Numbered from the stretch's first letter, positions 11,107 through 20,078 are shown. The stretch: DNA of 64,000 nt from Salinicola salarius (GCF_002179555.1 NZ_NHOU01000005.1:62001-126000); one strand, 5' to 3'. Notes: a model not told the origin generated them from the sequence alone. Translations and numbers: made by a program.

Positions 11107-12525
11107 TCACTCTCTCGCCATCTGCGGCGTCAGCCGCGGCAACTGCGCCTCCAGCAGTCGCGCCACCGCCATCACCCGGTCATCGCGGTAGCGTGGACCG
11201 ACCAGATGCAGGCCAACCGGCAAGCCATGGTCATCCAGGCCACAGGGAAGCGATGCGGCGGGCTGCTGAGTGAGGTTGAACGGGTAGCTGAACGGGGTCC
11301 AGTCGACCCAGTCGACGTAGCCGCTGCCTGGCGGCACGTCGTGACCGGCGGCGAAGGGCGAGAGCGGCAAGGTCGGCGTCACCAGCAGATCGAACTCGCG
11401 GTGGAATTCGGCCATGTGGGCCGTGAGCGCCGTTCGCGCTTCGCGAGCGACGAGATAATCGGTCAGCGTGAGCGTCTTGCCATGCTCGGCGATGGCACGC
11501 AGACCGGGATCGAGCGCGTCCCGCTGGGCGTCGTTCAGCCCGTCCAGCAGGCGCGAGGCACCGGCGTGCCAGAGCGTATCGAAGGTCGCCTTGGGCGAGT
11601 CGAAGCCTGGATCGATCTCGACCACCTCGGCCCCCAGCGATTTGAGCCGTTCGACTGCGGCGTCAACGACGCGCAGGATGTCCGGCGCCACCGCGACATA
11701 GCCCAGATCGCGACTGTAGGCGATACGCATGCCTTCGAGGTTCCGTGGTCCGGTCGCCAGCCAATCGATCAAACAGGCGGTGCCGGCGTAGCCATCCCTG
11801 GCGTCGGGCCGGGCGATGACCGAGAGCATCAGCGAACTATCGGTGGCGGTGCGGGTCATCGGTCCCAGATGTGAGAGCGTGCTCATGGCGCTGGCCGGCC
11901 ATTGCGGAATCCAGCCGAAGGTCGGCTTGATGCCGAAGGTGCCGGTAAATCCGCAGGGAATGCGGATCGAGCCGCCAGCATCACTGCCCTGATGCAGCAT
12001 GCCCAGGTTGAGCGCGGCCGCAGCGCCGGCGCCCCCGGAAGAACCCCCGGCCGTGAGCTCGGGATTCCAGGGGTTGCGCGTCACCCCGTAGAGCGGGTTG
12101 TCGGTGACACCTTTCCAGCCGAATTCAGGCGTGGTGGTCTTGCCCAGCAGCACCGCACCAGCCTTGCGCATATGGGCAGTCAACGGTGCATCGATCTCCC
12201 AAGGGCCCTCCGCCGGCGTGGTGGTCGAGCCCTTGCGCGTCGGCATGCCGGCGGTCAGGGTCAGATCCTTGATCGTGCCGGGTACGCCATCCAGCGGCCC
12301 CACAGGCTCGCCTCGTCGCCAGCGCTGTTCGGATGCTCGTGCCGCGTTCAGGGCACCCTCGGTATCGACATGACAAAACGCGTTGACGACCGGGTTGTGA
12401 CGCTCGATTCGTGCCAGGCAGTCTCGGGTCAGCTCCAGCGGCGAGAGCTCGCCGCGCTCGAATAGGGCCAACGCCTCGTGCGCCGTCAGCTCGGCGAGCC
12501 TGGTCGCCTGGATATCGGGACTCAT
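11107..12525 (-). CDS. Amidase (amidase-signature family)
   Basis: Cytoplasmic serine amidase of 472 residues with the full Ser-cisSer-Lys triad: Lys86 in GTIKDLT, Ser162 in AGGSSGGAG, and Ser186 in GSDAGGSIRIP. The spacing of 24 residues between the serines equals that of GatA. It is not GatA itself, because there are no gatB or gatC neighbours and it has its own insert pattern. The start overlaps the stop of the upstream M20 hydrolase by four bases (ATGA), so the two are translationally coupled. The pair probably works in one catabolic route for an amide or carbamoyl compound. Confidence 0.87.
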   Translation of the reverse strand: MSPDIQATRLAELTAHEALALFERGELSPLELTRDCLARIERHNPVVNAFCHVDTEGALNAARASEQRWRRGEPVGPLDGVPGTIKDLTLTAGMPTRKGSTTTPAEGPWEIDAPLTAHMRKAGAVLLGKTTTPEFGWKGVTDNPLYGVTRNPWNPELTAGGSSGGAGAAAALNLGMLHQGSDAGGSIRIPCGFTGTFGIKPTFGWIPQWPASAMSTLSHLGPMTRTATDSSLMLSVIARPDARDGYAGTACLIDWLATGPRNLEGMRIAYSRDLGYVAVAPDILRVVDAAVERLKSLGAEVVEIDPGFDSPKATFDTLWHAGASRLLDGLNDAQRDALDPGLRAIAEHGKTLTLTDYLVAREARTALTAHMAEFHREFDLLVTPTLPLSPFAAGHDVPPGSGYVDWVDWTPFSYPFNLTQQPAASLPCGLDDHGLPVGLHLVGPRYRDDRVMAVARLLEAQLPRLTPQMARE

Positions 12526-13820
12526 TCACCCACCCCGGCCAGACTCAGCGTTGCGTGCAGCAGCACGTTGGCGCCGGCAGTGATGTCCTCCGGCGTCGCG
12601 TACTCGGCTTCGTTGTGGCTGATGCCTTTCTCGCACGGGATGAAGATCATCGCGGCCGGTGCGATGTCGCCAATGAATACCGCGTCATGCCCGGCACCGC
12701 TGACGATGTCGCGATGAGCATAGCCGCCTGCCAGCGCACCCTGTCGCACCGCTGCGATGCATTCGGGATGAAAGTGCTGGGGCGGATAGTCCGCCGTCGG
12801 CGTGACGTCGATGCCGAGAGCGCTGTCGCCGACGATCTCGTCCAGTGCTCGCCGGAATTCGGCGACCATGGTCTCGAGCACTTCGCTCTCGCTGTGGCGA
12901 AAATCGACGCTGAGAATGACCTGGCCGGGAATCACGTTGCGAGAGTTGGGCAGTAGCTGGAAGGCTCCCACGGTGCCTCGCCCGTCAGGCTGATGCGACT
13001 GGGCGATCCGATTGACCGCCTCGACGATCCGGGTGGCGCCGAGCAGCGCATCCTGGCGCAGATGCATCGGCGTGGAACCGGAGTGGGCGGCCATGCCGGT
13101 GATCGTGACGTCGAACCACTTCAGGCCCAGCGCCCCGGTCACCACACCGATGGTGTCGCCGGTATCCTCGAGAATCGGCCCCTGCTCGATATGCGCCTCG
13201 AGATAGCCGGCAAAGCGCGTCGGGCAAGCGGTATTGTCGCCGACGTAGCCGATCGCCTTCAGCGCCTCGCCGGCGGTGACGCCATCGGCGTCGGTACGCG
13301 ACAACGCGTCTTCCAGTGCCACCTGCCCGGCGAAGACGCCGGAGCCCATCATGCAGGGCGCGAAGCGGCAGCCCTCCTCGTTGGTCCAGGAGACCAGCTC
13401 GATCGGCCGCTCGGTCTCGATGCCGCCGGCGTTCAGCGTGCGGATGACTTCCAGCGCCGCCAGCACGCCGAAGCAGCCGTCATACTTGCCGCCGGTAGGC
13501 TGAGTGTCGATATGACTGCCGATGACGATCGGGTCAGCGCTGTCCTCACGGCCGGCGCGCCGGGCGAAGATGTTGCCGATGGCATCGAAGCGCACCTCGA
13601 GGCCTTCGGCTTCACACCAGCGAATCAGCAGTTCACGCCCCTGCCGGTCGAGCTCGGTCAGTGCCTGACGGTTGCAGCCGCCCCTGGGCGTGCCGCCGAT
13701 CTCGGCCAGCTCCATCAGCGTCTGCCACAGCCGTTCGCCGTCGACGTCGAGTGATTGCGTAGAATGTGGCGCTGGGTTTATGCGTCGTGAAGGGTCTTGA
13801 TCTGAAAGAGCCGAAGTCAT
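12522..13820 (-). CDS. M20 family Zn-dependent amidohydrolase (allantoate / N-carbamoyl-L-amino acid hydrolase type)
   Basis: 432 residues of the hydantoinase/carbamoylase branch of M20 peptidases, which cleave N-carbamoyl amino acids, ureidoglycine/allantoate or beta-ureidopropionate. Metal ligands are visible: His103 in GSHIDTQPTGGKYDG with Asp114, and Glu148-Glu149 in SWTNEEG. The dimer-domain Arg/Asn pattern (NSRNVIPGQVILSVDFRH) and the C-terminal GAGHDAVFIGDIAPAAMIF are typical. The ATG at 13820 has AAGGA upstream. First gene of a two-gene operon with the amidase. The exact substrate is not decided by sequence; the purine permease gene starting at 14678 makes a purine-derived ureide possible but not shown. 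Confidence 0.87.
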   Translation of the reverse strand: MTSALSDQDPSRRINPAPHSTQSLDVDGERLWQTLMELAEIGGTPRGGCNRQALTELDRQGRELLIRWCEAEGLEVRFDAIGNIFARRAGREDSADPIVIGSHIDTQPTGGKYDGCFGVLAALEVIRTLNAGGIETERPIELVSWTNEEGCRFAPCMMGSGVFAGQVALEDALSRTDADGVTAGEALKAIGYVGDNTACPTRFAGYLEAHIEQGPILEDTGDTIGVVTGALGLKWFDVTITGMAAHSGSTPMHLRQDALLGATRIVEAVNRIAQSHQPDGRGTVGAFQLLPNSRNVIPGQVILSVDFRHSESEVLETMVAEFRRALDEIVGDSALGIDVTPTADYPPQHFHPECIAAVRQGALAGGYAHRDIVSGAGHDAVFIGDIAPAAMIFIPCEKGISHNEAEYATPEDITAGANVLLHATLSLAGVGE

Positions 13821-14076
13821 GTCGTTGTCCTTGTTATGTTGGAGTGGATCCGCCTGGTTCGATGCCAGGCTTCCGGGCAGATAATCACACCCCGAAAGCG
13901 CCAGCCGTGAACGCGATAAGTGTCGACAGTCGACGTTAGATTCAACATTAGCATGTCATCAGGATCCAGATCACCGGTATCGCCGCTACTGTCAGCGGAT
14001 CGCCCTGGCCAGCGTTGTGCCCCCGCCGACGTGATGACTAGACTGTAGCGATTGCCCGCCACGACGGAGCACCATC

Positions 14077-14571
14077 ATGCCCTTGTTTACCCGTGATTCA
14101 CTGTTTAGCCGTGACCCGTTTTCTCGAGTCCGGGCTTCTCGCGCTCGAACGTCCGGCCCTACTGGCGACATCGTCCACGACGATGCCATTCACCTGCCGG
14201 AAGGCGACCTCGGCCTCCAGAACGAAAACGCCCATCACGACGCCTACAGCGACGAGCGCTTCTGGCGCAAGCTGACCCGCTTCGGCAAGCGGGCCGGGCG
14301 CGAGGTGGCACTGAAAGCGCTGCAGCTCTACTTCGTGCTCAAGCGGCCCGATGTCCCTCTCTGGGCAAAGTCGACGATCATCGGGGCGCTGGGCTATTTC
14401 ATCTCGCCGCTGGATGCGATCCCCGACTTCGTCGCCGGCGTCGGCTATACCGATGACGCCAGCGTACTGGCGGCCGCGCTGGTGGCCGTGTCGATCTATA
14501 TCGACGAGGACATCAAGCGCCAGGCGGAGTCCGTGCTGGCACGCTGGTGGCCGGAGGACAACGGGAACTGA
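14077..14571 (+). CDS. DUF1232 (YkvA-like) membrane protein
   Basis: 164 residues. The N-terminal 60 are polar and poorly conserved. The DUF1232 core covers about 85-135, with the signature LWAKSTIIGALGYFISPLD continuing into AIPDF and one or two hydrophobic helices. The function of the family is unknown. The ATG at 14077 follows GGAGCACCATC. It is divergent from the M20-amidase operon with about 250 bases between, and lies upstream of the purine permease. Confidence 0.82.
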   Translation: MPLFTRDSLFSRDPFSRVRASRARTSGPTGDIVHDDAIHLPEGDLGLQNENAHHDAYSDERFWRKLTRFGKRAGREVALKALQLYFVLKRPDVPLWAKSTIIGALGYFISPLDAIPDFVAGVGYTDDASVLAAALVAVSIYIDEDIKRQAESVLARWWPEDNGN

Positions 14572-14606
14572 AGCCGGCGTCGCCCAAGCCTTTCGCTTTA
14601 ACGGTT

Positions 14607-14622
14607 TTTTTGTACACAAAAA
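14607..14622. promoter_or_regulatory. Palindromic operator-like site before the purine permease
   Basis: TTTTTG-TACA-CAAAAA is a perfect 6-bp inverted repeat with a 4-base spacer, standing out from the GC-rich background 56 bases before the permease ATG. Its TGTAC core resembles sites of GntR-type regulators. The regulator is not encoded nearby. Confidence 0.4.
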
Positions 14623-14677
14623 CGCTCTAGAGTAGTTCGACAAAGGTAGACAACAACAACGGACTTTGGAGTTCCCG

Positions 14678-16063
14678 ATGAGTCAGGATACCACCACGTC
14701 GAGCCACCATGACGGTCGCGAGGACCGCCGCCATGCCGGTAAAAGCGACAGCCGGCTACGCGATGTCGACTACTTCCCTCCGCTCAGGAAGGCGATTCCA
14801 CTTGGTATACAACACGTGCTGGCAATGTTCGTCAGCAATGCCGCCGTGCCGCTGATCATTGCTGGCGCGGCGGGCCTTTCGGGGGCGGATACCGTCTTCC
14901 TGGTACAGATGGCGATGTTCGTGGCGGGGATCGCCACGCTGGTCCAGACGCTGGGTATCGGCCCGCTGGGCGCACGCCTGCCGATCGTCATGGGCACCAG
15001 TTTCGGCTTCGTACCGGTGATGATCCCGATCGCCGCTGCCCAGGGTCTGCCGGCCGTCTTCGGCGGCGCGTTGATCGGCGGCCTGGCCATGGCGGTGGTG
15101 GGCGTTTTCTACAAGCGCCTGAGCGTGTTCTTTCCGCCGGTGGTGTCCGGCACTTTCGTGCTGCTGATCGGCATTCTGCTGCTACCGGTGGGTTTCGCCT
15201 ATGTCGGTGGCGGCGTCGGTGCCGAGGACTTCGGAGCGCCGCATCACCTGCTGCTGGCCGCGCTGGTCTTCATCGTCACCGTGGCGTTTCACCAGTTCTG
15301 TCGCGGATTTCTGTCGGAAGCCGCCGTGCTGATCGGCATCCTCGTCGGCTGCGTGGCGGCGGCGCCGTTCGGCCTGCTCGACTTTTCCAAGGTCGCCGAT
15401 GCCAGCTGGTTCCAGCTGCCGCTGCCCTTGCAGATGGGTCTCAGCTTCGATCCGGCGGCGATCATGGCCATCGCGCTGATGGCGGTAGTGACCTGCGCCG
15501 AATCGATCGGCGACATCTCCGGCACGGCGATTGGCGGCGCCGAGCGCGAGGCCACCAAGCGGGAGCTGTCCGGCGGCGTCATGGCGGACGGCCTCTCCAG
15601 CAGTTTCGCGTCGCTGTTCGGTGCCTTCCCACAGATCAGCTTCAGCCAGAATGTCGGCCTGGTCGCGCTGACCGGCGTCGCCAGCCGTTTCGTCGTCGCC
15701 ATCGGCGGCGGGTTTCTGGTGCTGGCGGGCCTGATCCCCAAGCTGGGCGCGCTGGTTTCGGCAATCCCGGCGGCGGTGCTGGGCGGCGCGGTCATCATCA
15801 TGTTCGGGATGATCGCCAGTGCCGGCGTCAAGATGCTCTCCCGCGCTGCCTTCAACAAGCGCAACATGCTGATCGTCGGTATCTCCCTGGCACTGGCGAT
15901 CGGCCTGCCGGCCCAGAGCGGGCTGTACGAAGGCGCGCCTCAGCAGATCGGCGTACTGCTGGAGTCGGGCCTGATCCCCGGGGCGCTGGCATCGATCATT
16001 CTCAACCTGATCCTGCCAAAGGCCGCCGGCGAAGCGGCAACGGCGGATGACCCTGTATCCTGA
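14678..16063 (+). CDS. NCS2 family nucleobase:cation symporter (xanthine/uracil permease)
   Basis: Inner-membrane transporter with about 12-14 hydrophobic helices, 461 residues from the ATG at 14678. That ATG is chosen because GGAG stands 6 bases before it; a TTG four codons upstream has no such site. Family marks are QHVLAMFVSNAAVPLI in TM1, MGTSFGFVPVM, the substrate-binding AESIGDISGTA in TM8, and QISFSQNVGLVALTGVASR in TM10. The second is like the UacT/XanQ branch that takes up urate or xanthine by proton symport. The charged His/Asp-rich N-terminus is cytoplasmic. Neighbouring amidohydrolase genes could act on breakdown products, but there is no xdh or uric acid gene here. Confidence 0.9.
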   Translation: MSQDTTTSSHHDGREDRRHAGKSDSRLRDVDYFPPLRKAIPLGIQHVLAMFVSNAAVPLIIAGAAGLSGADTVFLVQMAMFVAGIATLVQTLGIGPLGARLPIVMGTSFGFVPVMIPIAAAQGLPAVFGGALIGGLAMAVVGVFYKRLSVFFPPVVSGTFVLLIGILLLPVGFAYVGGGVGAEDFGAPHHLLLAALVFIVTVAFHQFCRGFLSEAAVLIGILVGCVAAAPFGLLDFSKVADASWFQLPLPLQMGLSFDPAAIMAIALMAVVTCAESIGDISGTAIGGAEREATKRELSGGVMADGLSSSFASLFGAFPQISFSQNVGLVALTGVASRFVVAIGGGFLVLAGLIPKLGALVSAIPAAVLGGAVIIMFGMIASAGVKMLSRAAFNKRNMLIVGISLALAIGLPAQSGLYEGAPQQIGVLLESGLIPGALASIILNLILPKAAGEAATADDPVS

Positions 16064-16159
16064 GCGCTCATGACCAACGGATTCGATCGGGGACAAGGAC
16101 AAGCCGTCGCCGATCGGTCTACGCTGAAGGTTGGCTAATTCGGCAGCAAGGAGCATGCC

Positions 16160-16432
16160 ATGGGCATTTACTGCCTGACCTTCGACAGACCGCTGGGAAG
16201 AATGGATAGCCATCGCCTGGAGTCGATGCTCGGACGGTTCGAATCCATCCCGCTGTTTCGCACGACCTGGCTGATCGAGTCGACCGACCCGATCGAGTTT
16301 CTGCGTTCGCGGTTGAACCGGGCGTTCGGCAAGCAGCCCCGCTTTTTCATCACCCGGCTGAGCGAGCCCTGGTGTACGGACGGCATCGGGCCGGTGGGCA
16401 AGTGGCTGAGCGACCCGAAGCGCCAGTGGTAG
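16160..16432 (+). CDS. Small protein of 90 residues, possible SinR/Cas2-like ferredoxin fold
   Basis: I do not recognise it firmly. The start at 16160 has a good AAGGAG 8 bases upstream. The pattern is a strand (GIYCLTFDRPL), a helix (HRLESMLGRFE), RTTWLIEST, a helix (PIEFLRSRLNRAFG), then a strand (RFFITRL). This is the beta-alpha-beta-beta-alpha-beta order of SinR/VapD/Cas2-like proteins, where the 'S/T-T-W-hydrophobic' strand is characteristic. It lacks any CRISPR or toxin partner and ends 4 bases before the convergent HhH gene. The fold assignment is a guess from pattern. Confidence 0.5.
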   Translation: MGIYCLTFDRPLGRMDSHRLESMLGRFESIPLFRTTWLIESTDPIEFLRSRLNRAFGKQPRFFITRLSEPWCTDGIGPVGKWLSDPKRQW

Positions 16433-16436
16433 GCGC

Positions 16437-17087
16437 TCAGCCCTTGGCCGCGTCCCGCACGCCCTGGACATCCTTCTCCAGCTTGCAGCGCACCAGCGCG
16501 GCCATCAGCCTGGGGTAATCCTCGCGGGATACCTTGTCGGCGAGCTTATCGGCATCGGCCTTGAGCCCCAGTTTTTCGGCCGCGGAGAGCGCGGCCTTGT
16601 CGGCATAGGGGTAGCATTCGTCCCACACCAGCTGGATCTCGCGCAGAAAGATATCGGCGCCGGTGCCGCCGATTCCCTTGAAGGCCTTGAGCCGTTTCCG
16701 CAACGCCTTGGGGCTACCTTCCGCCGCTTCGCGCAACTTGCGCAGGTCGCCACCGTAGGTCTCCAGCAGCGCGGCGTTCATTTCCGCCAACTGCGTGGCG
16801 GTCTTTTCGTCGACGCGCGCGTAGCCGGACTCGTTGAGTACCCGCGCCCGGGTTTCCCAGTCGCTCGCCTGCAGTTTCTGCGGCGTCGTCCAGCCGGCCT
16901 TGGCCATCGCCCTGGTGCCACGCATCGCCAGCTCGGCACTGATCGGCGCACTGGTCAGCAGCGAATAGCAGAGCAGGCGAAACAGTGGCGACGGTGTGTT
17001 CTTACGCAGGTCGATGCCCAGTTCGCTGGCGAAGGTGCGTCCATGACGCTGCATCAGTGCCGCGATGATCCGTTTTTGACTGGCCAT
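16437..17087 (-). CDS. HhH-GPD (endonuclease III-like) family protein without Fe-S cluster
   Basis: 216 residues of the helix-hairpin-helix DNA glycosylase superfamily. The HhH hairpin is RLKAFKGIGGTGADIFLRE at about 133-151. The C-terminal four-cysteine cluster of endonuclease III is absent. The segment after the hairpin (VWDECYPYADKAAL) has no clear catalytic Asp in the usual VDTHV position, and the general-base Lys is not obvious, so activity is uncertain. Start at 17087 with GGGAGTCACC. Possibly a DNA-repair or structure-binding protein. Confidence 0.72.
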   Translation of the reverse strand: MASQKRIIAALMQRHGRTFASELGIDLRKNTPSPLFRLLCYSLLTSAPISAELAMRGTRAMAKAGWTTPQKLQASDWETRARVLNESGYARVDEKTATQLAEMNAALLETYGGDLRKLREAAEGSPKALRKRLKAFKGIGGTGADIFLREIQLVWDECYPYADKAALSAAEKLGLKADADKLADKVSREDYPRLMAALVRCKLEKDVQGVRDAAKG

Positions 17088-17121
17088 GGTGACTCCCGAA
17101 AGCGATGACGGAGTTTCAATG

Positions 17122-17139
17122 ATGTTGGAACTTCAACAT
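17122..17139. repeat. Small inverted repeat upstream of the HhH gene
   Basis: ATGTTG-GAACTT-CAACAT, a perfect 6-bp inverted repeat with 6-base spacer, lies 35 bases before the HhH-GPD start. It could be an operator. No regulator is known. Confidence 0.3.
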
Positions 17140-17294
17140 GGCATCGCCGGGTCAACTGTCAAATCGGCGGGAACCGCCACGACGGGTGACGGAAAACGCG
17201 CGCCCCGCCGGCCTTGAGATCGAACACTCGCCACCGCATATTATTCCCCCGCCGCGGCACACGCCCGTTCGCCAGTCTTCAACACCGGAGCCCC

Positions 17295-17870
17295 ATGTCT
17301 TTCGATACCACTGCCCACAATCGCCGGATGACCTACTTCGACGATCACGAATCGGTATGGCTTTTCGGCTACGGTTCGCTGATCTGGAAGGCGGACTTCG
17401 ACTACCTGGAACGCCGCCCGGCCTCGATTCGCGGCTGGACGCGGCGCTTCTGGCAAGGCTCCCACGATCATCGTGGCACGCCGGAAGCGCCGGGGCGGGT
17501 CGTGACGCTTACGCCGGATGCCGATGCGATCTGCCACGGCATGGCCTATCGCATCTCTCCCCGCGTGTTCGAACCGCTGGATATCCGTGAGAAGAATGGC
17601 TATCTGCGCGTCGTGACAGAGATGACCTTCGAGGACTCGCCCTCGGATCATGTCAGCCGAGTCGAGGGCGTGGTGTACTTGGCGGGAGAGGATAACGCCG
17701 CCTATCTCGGTCCGGCTTCGGAAGCCGAGATCGCGCGCCAGATCGCGGCCTCTCACGGCCCGAGCGGCCCCAACCGCGACTATCTGCTCAATCTGGCGGC
17801 CGCGTTGCGCGAGCTGGGATTCGAGGACGCCCATGTCTTCGCCCTGGAGCGCGCCCTGCTCGCGGATTGA
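17295..17870 (+). CDS. chaC: Glutathione-specific gamma-glutamylcyclotransferase
   Basis: Cytosolic enzyme that cleaves glutathione to 5-oxoproline and Cys-Gly. 191 residues from the ATG at 17295, chosen over earlier in-frame starts because CGGAG precedes it by four bases and homologues begin close to the FGYGSLIW motif. The substrate loop is WLFGYGSLIWKADF, and the catalytic Glu is likely in LDIREKNGYL. Further family blocks are RRFWQGSHDHRGTPEAPGR and GPSGPNRDYLLNLAAALRELG. Single gene, convergent with the DUF808 gene. Confidence 0.92.
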   Translation: MSFDTTAHNRRMTYFDDHESVWLFGYGSLIWKADFDYLERRPASIRGWTRRFWQGSHDHRGTPEAPGRVVTLTPDADAICHGMAYRISPRVFEPLDIREKNGYLRVVTEMTFEDSPSDHVSRVEGVVYLAGEDNAAYLGPASEAEIARQIAASHGPSGPNRDYLLNLAAALRELGFEDAHVFALERALLAD

Positions 17871-17924
17871 TCCATGGGTTGATCCGTGAGTTCGACCGCT
17901 TCTCGCGGGCAGCGCTTTGCCTTG

Positions 17925-18857
17925 TCAGTGGCCGCTGCCGGATCGGAGCTTCTTGATCAGTTGCACCGCCCCGAGCACGACCGCCCCGGCCAGCAGGCCG
18001 CAAGCGAAGTTGAGCAGCATGGGAGCCAGCGGCTGGATGATCGCACCCACGCCGGGAATATCGGCCGGCGCTTCGGCGAGATTCTCGATGGCATGGTGAA
18101 TGAAGGGAACGCCATGCGTCAGGATACTACCGCCGACCAGGAACATCGCGATGGTGCCGACGATCGACAGCAGCTTCATCAGATAGGGCGCCGCCCACAG
18201 AATCCCGCGACCGATCGACTGGGCGAAGCTCGCCGAGCGTTCGGTGAGATAGACGCCGAGATCGTCGAGCTTGACGATGCCGGCTACCAGGCCGTAGACC
18301 GCTGCGGTAATGGCGACGGCGATGATCGCCAGAACCACGACCTGCTGGGTGAAACTGGCGCTGGCCACCGAGCCGAGCGTAATGGCGATGATTTCCGCCG
18401 AGAGGATGAAGTCGGTCCGCACGGCGCCCTTGATCTTGTCCTTCTCGAACGCCAGCCGCTCCTCCTTCGACTTCAGTTTCGCGGCGGCGCGGACGTCTTC
18501 CTTGCTCGCCTCGGCGCCACCGTGCAGAAACTTGTGGGCCAGCTTTTCCGCGCCCTCGTAACAGAGGAATGCACCGCCCAGCATCAGCAGCGGGGTGATC
18601 AGCCAGGGAGCGATCACGCTGATCAGAAGCGCCGCCGGCACCAGAATCAGCTTGTTGCGCAGCGACCCTTTCGCCACGGCCCACACGATCGGCAGCTCGC
18701 GACTGGCGCGAACGCCGGTGACCTGCTGGGCATTGAGCGCCAGATCGTCACCCAGCACGCCCGCCGTCTTCTTGGCAGCCACCTTGGTCATGAGGGAAAC
18801 GTCGTCAAGCAACGTGGCGATATCGTCGAGTAGTGTCAGTAGACTGCCTGCGGCCAC
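17925..18857 (-). CDS. DUF808 (YedI) family inner-membrane protein
   Basis: 310 residues, starting with GTG at 18857 behind GAGGACTC. Typical YedI opening: SLLTLLDDIATLLDDVSLM and KKTAGVLGDDLALNAQQVTG. Multiple membrane helices follow, around 68-95, 165-185, 190-215, 225-250, 255-275 and 280-300. The family's role is unknown. Confidence 0.88.
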   Translation of the reverse strand: MAAGSLLTLLDDIATLLDDVSLMTKVAAKKTAGVLGDDLALNAQQVTGVRASRELPIVWAVAKGSLRNKLILVPAALLISVIAPWLITPLLMLGGAFLCYEGAEKLAHKFLHGGAEASKEDVRAAAKLKSKEERLAFEKDKIKGAVRTDFILSAEIIAITLGSVASASFTQQVVVLAIIAVAITAAVYGLVAGIVKLDDLGVYLTERSASFAQSIGRGILWAAPYLMKLLSIVGTIAMFLVGGSILTHGVPFIHHAIENLAEAPADIPGVGAIIQPLAPMLLNFACGLLAGAVVLGAVQLIKKLRSGSGH

Positions 18858-18908
18858 GAAGAGTCCTCTATCGGTGAATCAGGAATGCGCCAAGCGTAGC
18901 GGAAATTC

Positions 18909-19235
18909 TCACGATGGCGTGACGACTTTCGCCAGCGCCTGCTCCAAGGGCGCCGCCGACTCCGGCCGGACACAGCGCGCGACCTCCTCGCCGTCACGCA
19001 GAAAGATCAGCGTCGGCCAGAGTTTGACCCGGAAGGCCCGCCCCAGCGGCCGGCCCTTGCCATCCTCGATCCTGAAGTACGGTAGCTCCTGCGCGCCTTC
19101 GAACGCTTCGGCGATCAGCGGCTGAGCTGCCTGACACCAGGGGCACCAGGGCGCGCCGAATTCGATCACGGCGGGCCCGGCGATGTCGTACAGCGCCTCC
19201 CGGGCGGGTTCGTCGGTCGTGTACTGGCTCGTCAT
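18909..19235 (-). CDS. Thioredoxin-like protein
   Basis: 108 residues from the ATG at 19235, which is preceded by CAGGAGACTGCC. An in-frame start 13 codons earlier lacks a site. Active-site motif WCPWC gives Cys31 and Cys34, and the cis-Pro follows in LWPTLIFLRDG. No signal peptide, so a cytosolic disulfide reductase or stress protein. The WCPWC motif departs from the classic WCGPC, which shifts redox potential in related proteins. It ends just upstream of the DUF808 start region on the same strand. Confidence 0.87.
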   Translation of the reverse strand: MTSQYTTDEPAREALYDIAGPAVIEFGAPWCPWCQAAQPLIAEAFEGAQELPYFRIEDGKGRPLGRAFRVKLWPTLIFLRDGEEVARCVRPESAAPLEQALAKVVTPS

Positions 19236-19416
19236 GGCAGTCTCCTGAAACCGTTTTCTCGCCGCATTGAACACAAGCTAGCCGTGTTGAATACAAAGAT
19301 AGTCGCAAATGACAAAACCCTCGCCGATGACGAAGGTTCATGCCGATATTCGGGAAGAAGCAGGAAAGCGGAATAGGTTTATCGGGTTGGATCAGGGGCT
19401 GGACAGGCCTCGAATG

Positions 19417-19959
19417 TCAATCGATGTCGATCGGTTTCAAACCTCGAGAGAAGGCTTGCCAGCGTTCGACGTAATGCGCTGCCGAGGCCTTCAGCCCCTC
19501 GATTGCCTTGTCGTCCAGCGTGCGCACCGCCTTTGCCGGCGCGCCCACGATCAGTGAATTGTCGGGGAAAGACTTGCCTTCGGTCACCAGCGCGTTGGCG
19601 CCGACCAGGCAGTTATTGCCGATCTGCGCGCCGTTGAGCACGGTCGCCCCCATACCGATCAGCGTGTTGTCGCCCAGGGTACAGCCATGGAGAATCGCGT
19701 GGTGGCCGATGGTACAGCCACGGCCGACGCGCAGCACGAAGCCGGGATCGGTGTGCAGCATGCAGCCTTCCTGGATATTGCTGCCTTCGCCGATCAGGAT
19801 CCGGTCATTGTCGCCCCGGATCACCACGTTGAACCAGACGCCCACGTCCTCTCCCAGTTCGACCTGCCCGATGACGTGAGCGCTAGGCGCGACCCAGTAG
19901 CGCCCCTTGTCCGGCAGATTCGGCACTGCATCGAAATAGGCATAGACAGGCATGGGCAT
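19417..19959 (-). CDS. Gamma-class carbonic anhydrase family protein (YrdA type)
   Basis: 180-residue left-handed beta-helix protein with hexapeptide repeats through about 25-145. The His ligands of the zinc site are at MLHTDPG, IGHHAILHG and nearby. The Arg-Asp-Asn-Asp of the gamma-CA fold is present (VIRGDNDRILIG). Family members bind Zn or Fe as trimers; many YrdA proteins show no measured carbonic anhydrase activity, so the reaction is unproven here. Single gene. Confidence 0.88.
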   Translation of the reverse strand: MPMPVYAYFDAVPNLPDKGRYWVAPSAHVIGQVELGEDVGVWFNVVIRGDNDRILIGEGSNIQEGCMLHTDPGFVLRVGRGCTIGHHAILHGCTLGDNTLIGMGATVLNGAQIGNNCLVGANALVTEGKSFPDNSLIVGAPAKAVRTLDDKAIEGLKASAAHYVERWQAFSRGLKPIDID

Positions 19960-20078
19960 GACTCCGGCTGAAAGGTGACATCATCCTCGCCTGCGGCCGC
20001 ATCGGCTGCCAGCCGACTTTAGGCCCAGAGATTCGACCCTGAGCTACAACGATAAACGTTACTGCCCACGCAGACGAC

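Noticed and set aside
13850-13900. tRNA-like GGTTCGATGCC sequence
   Set aside because: The flanks do not form acceptor, D or anticodon stems.
16160-16432. CRISPR-associated Cas2
   Set aside because: There is no repeat array, cas1 or other cas gene nearby. Only the fold pattern is reminiscent.
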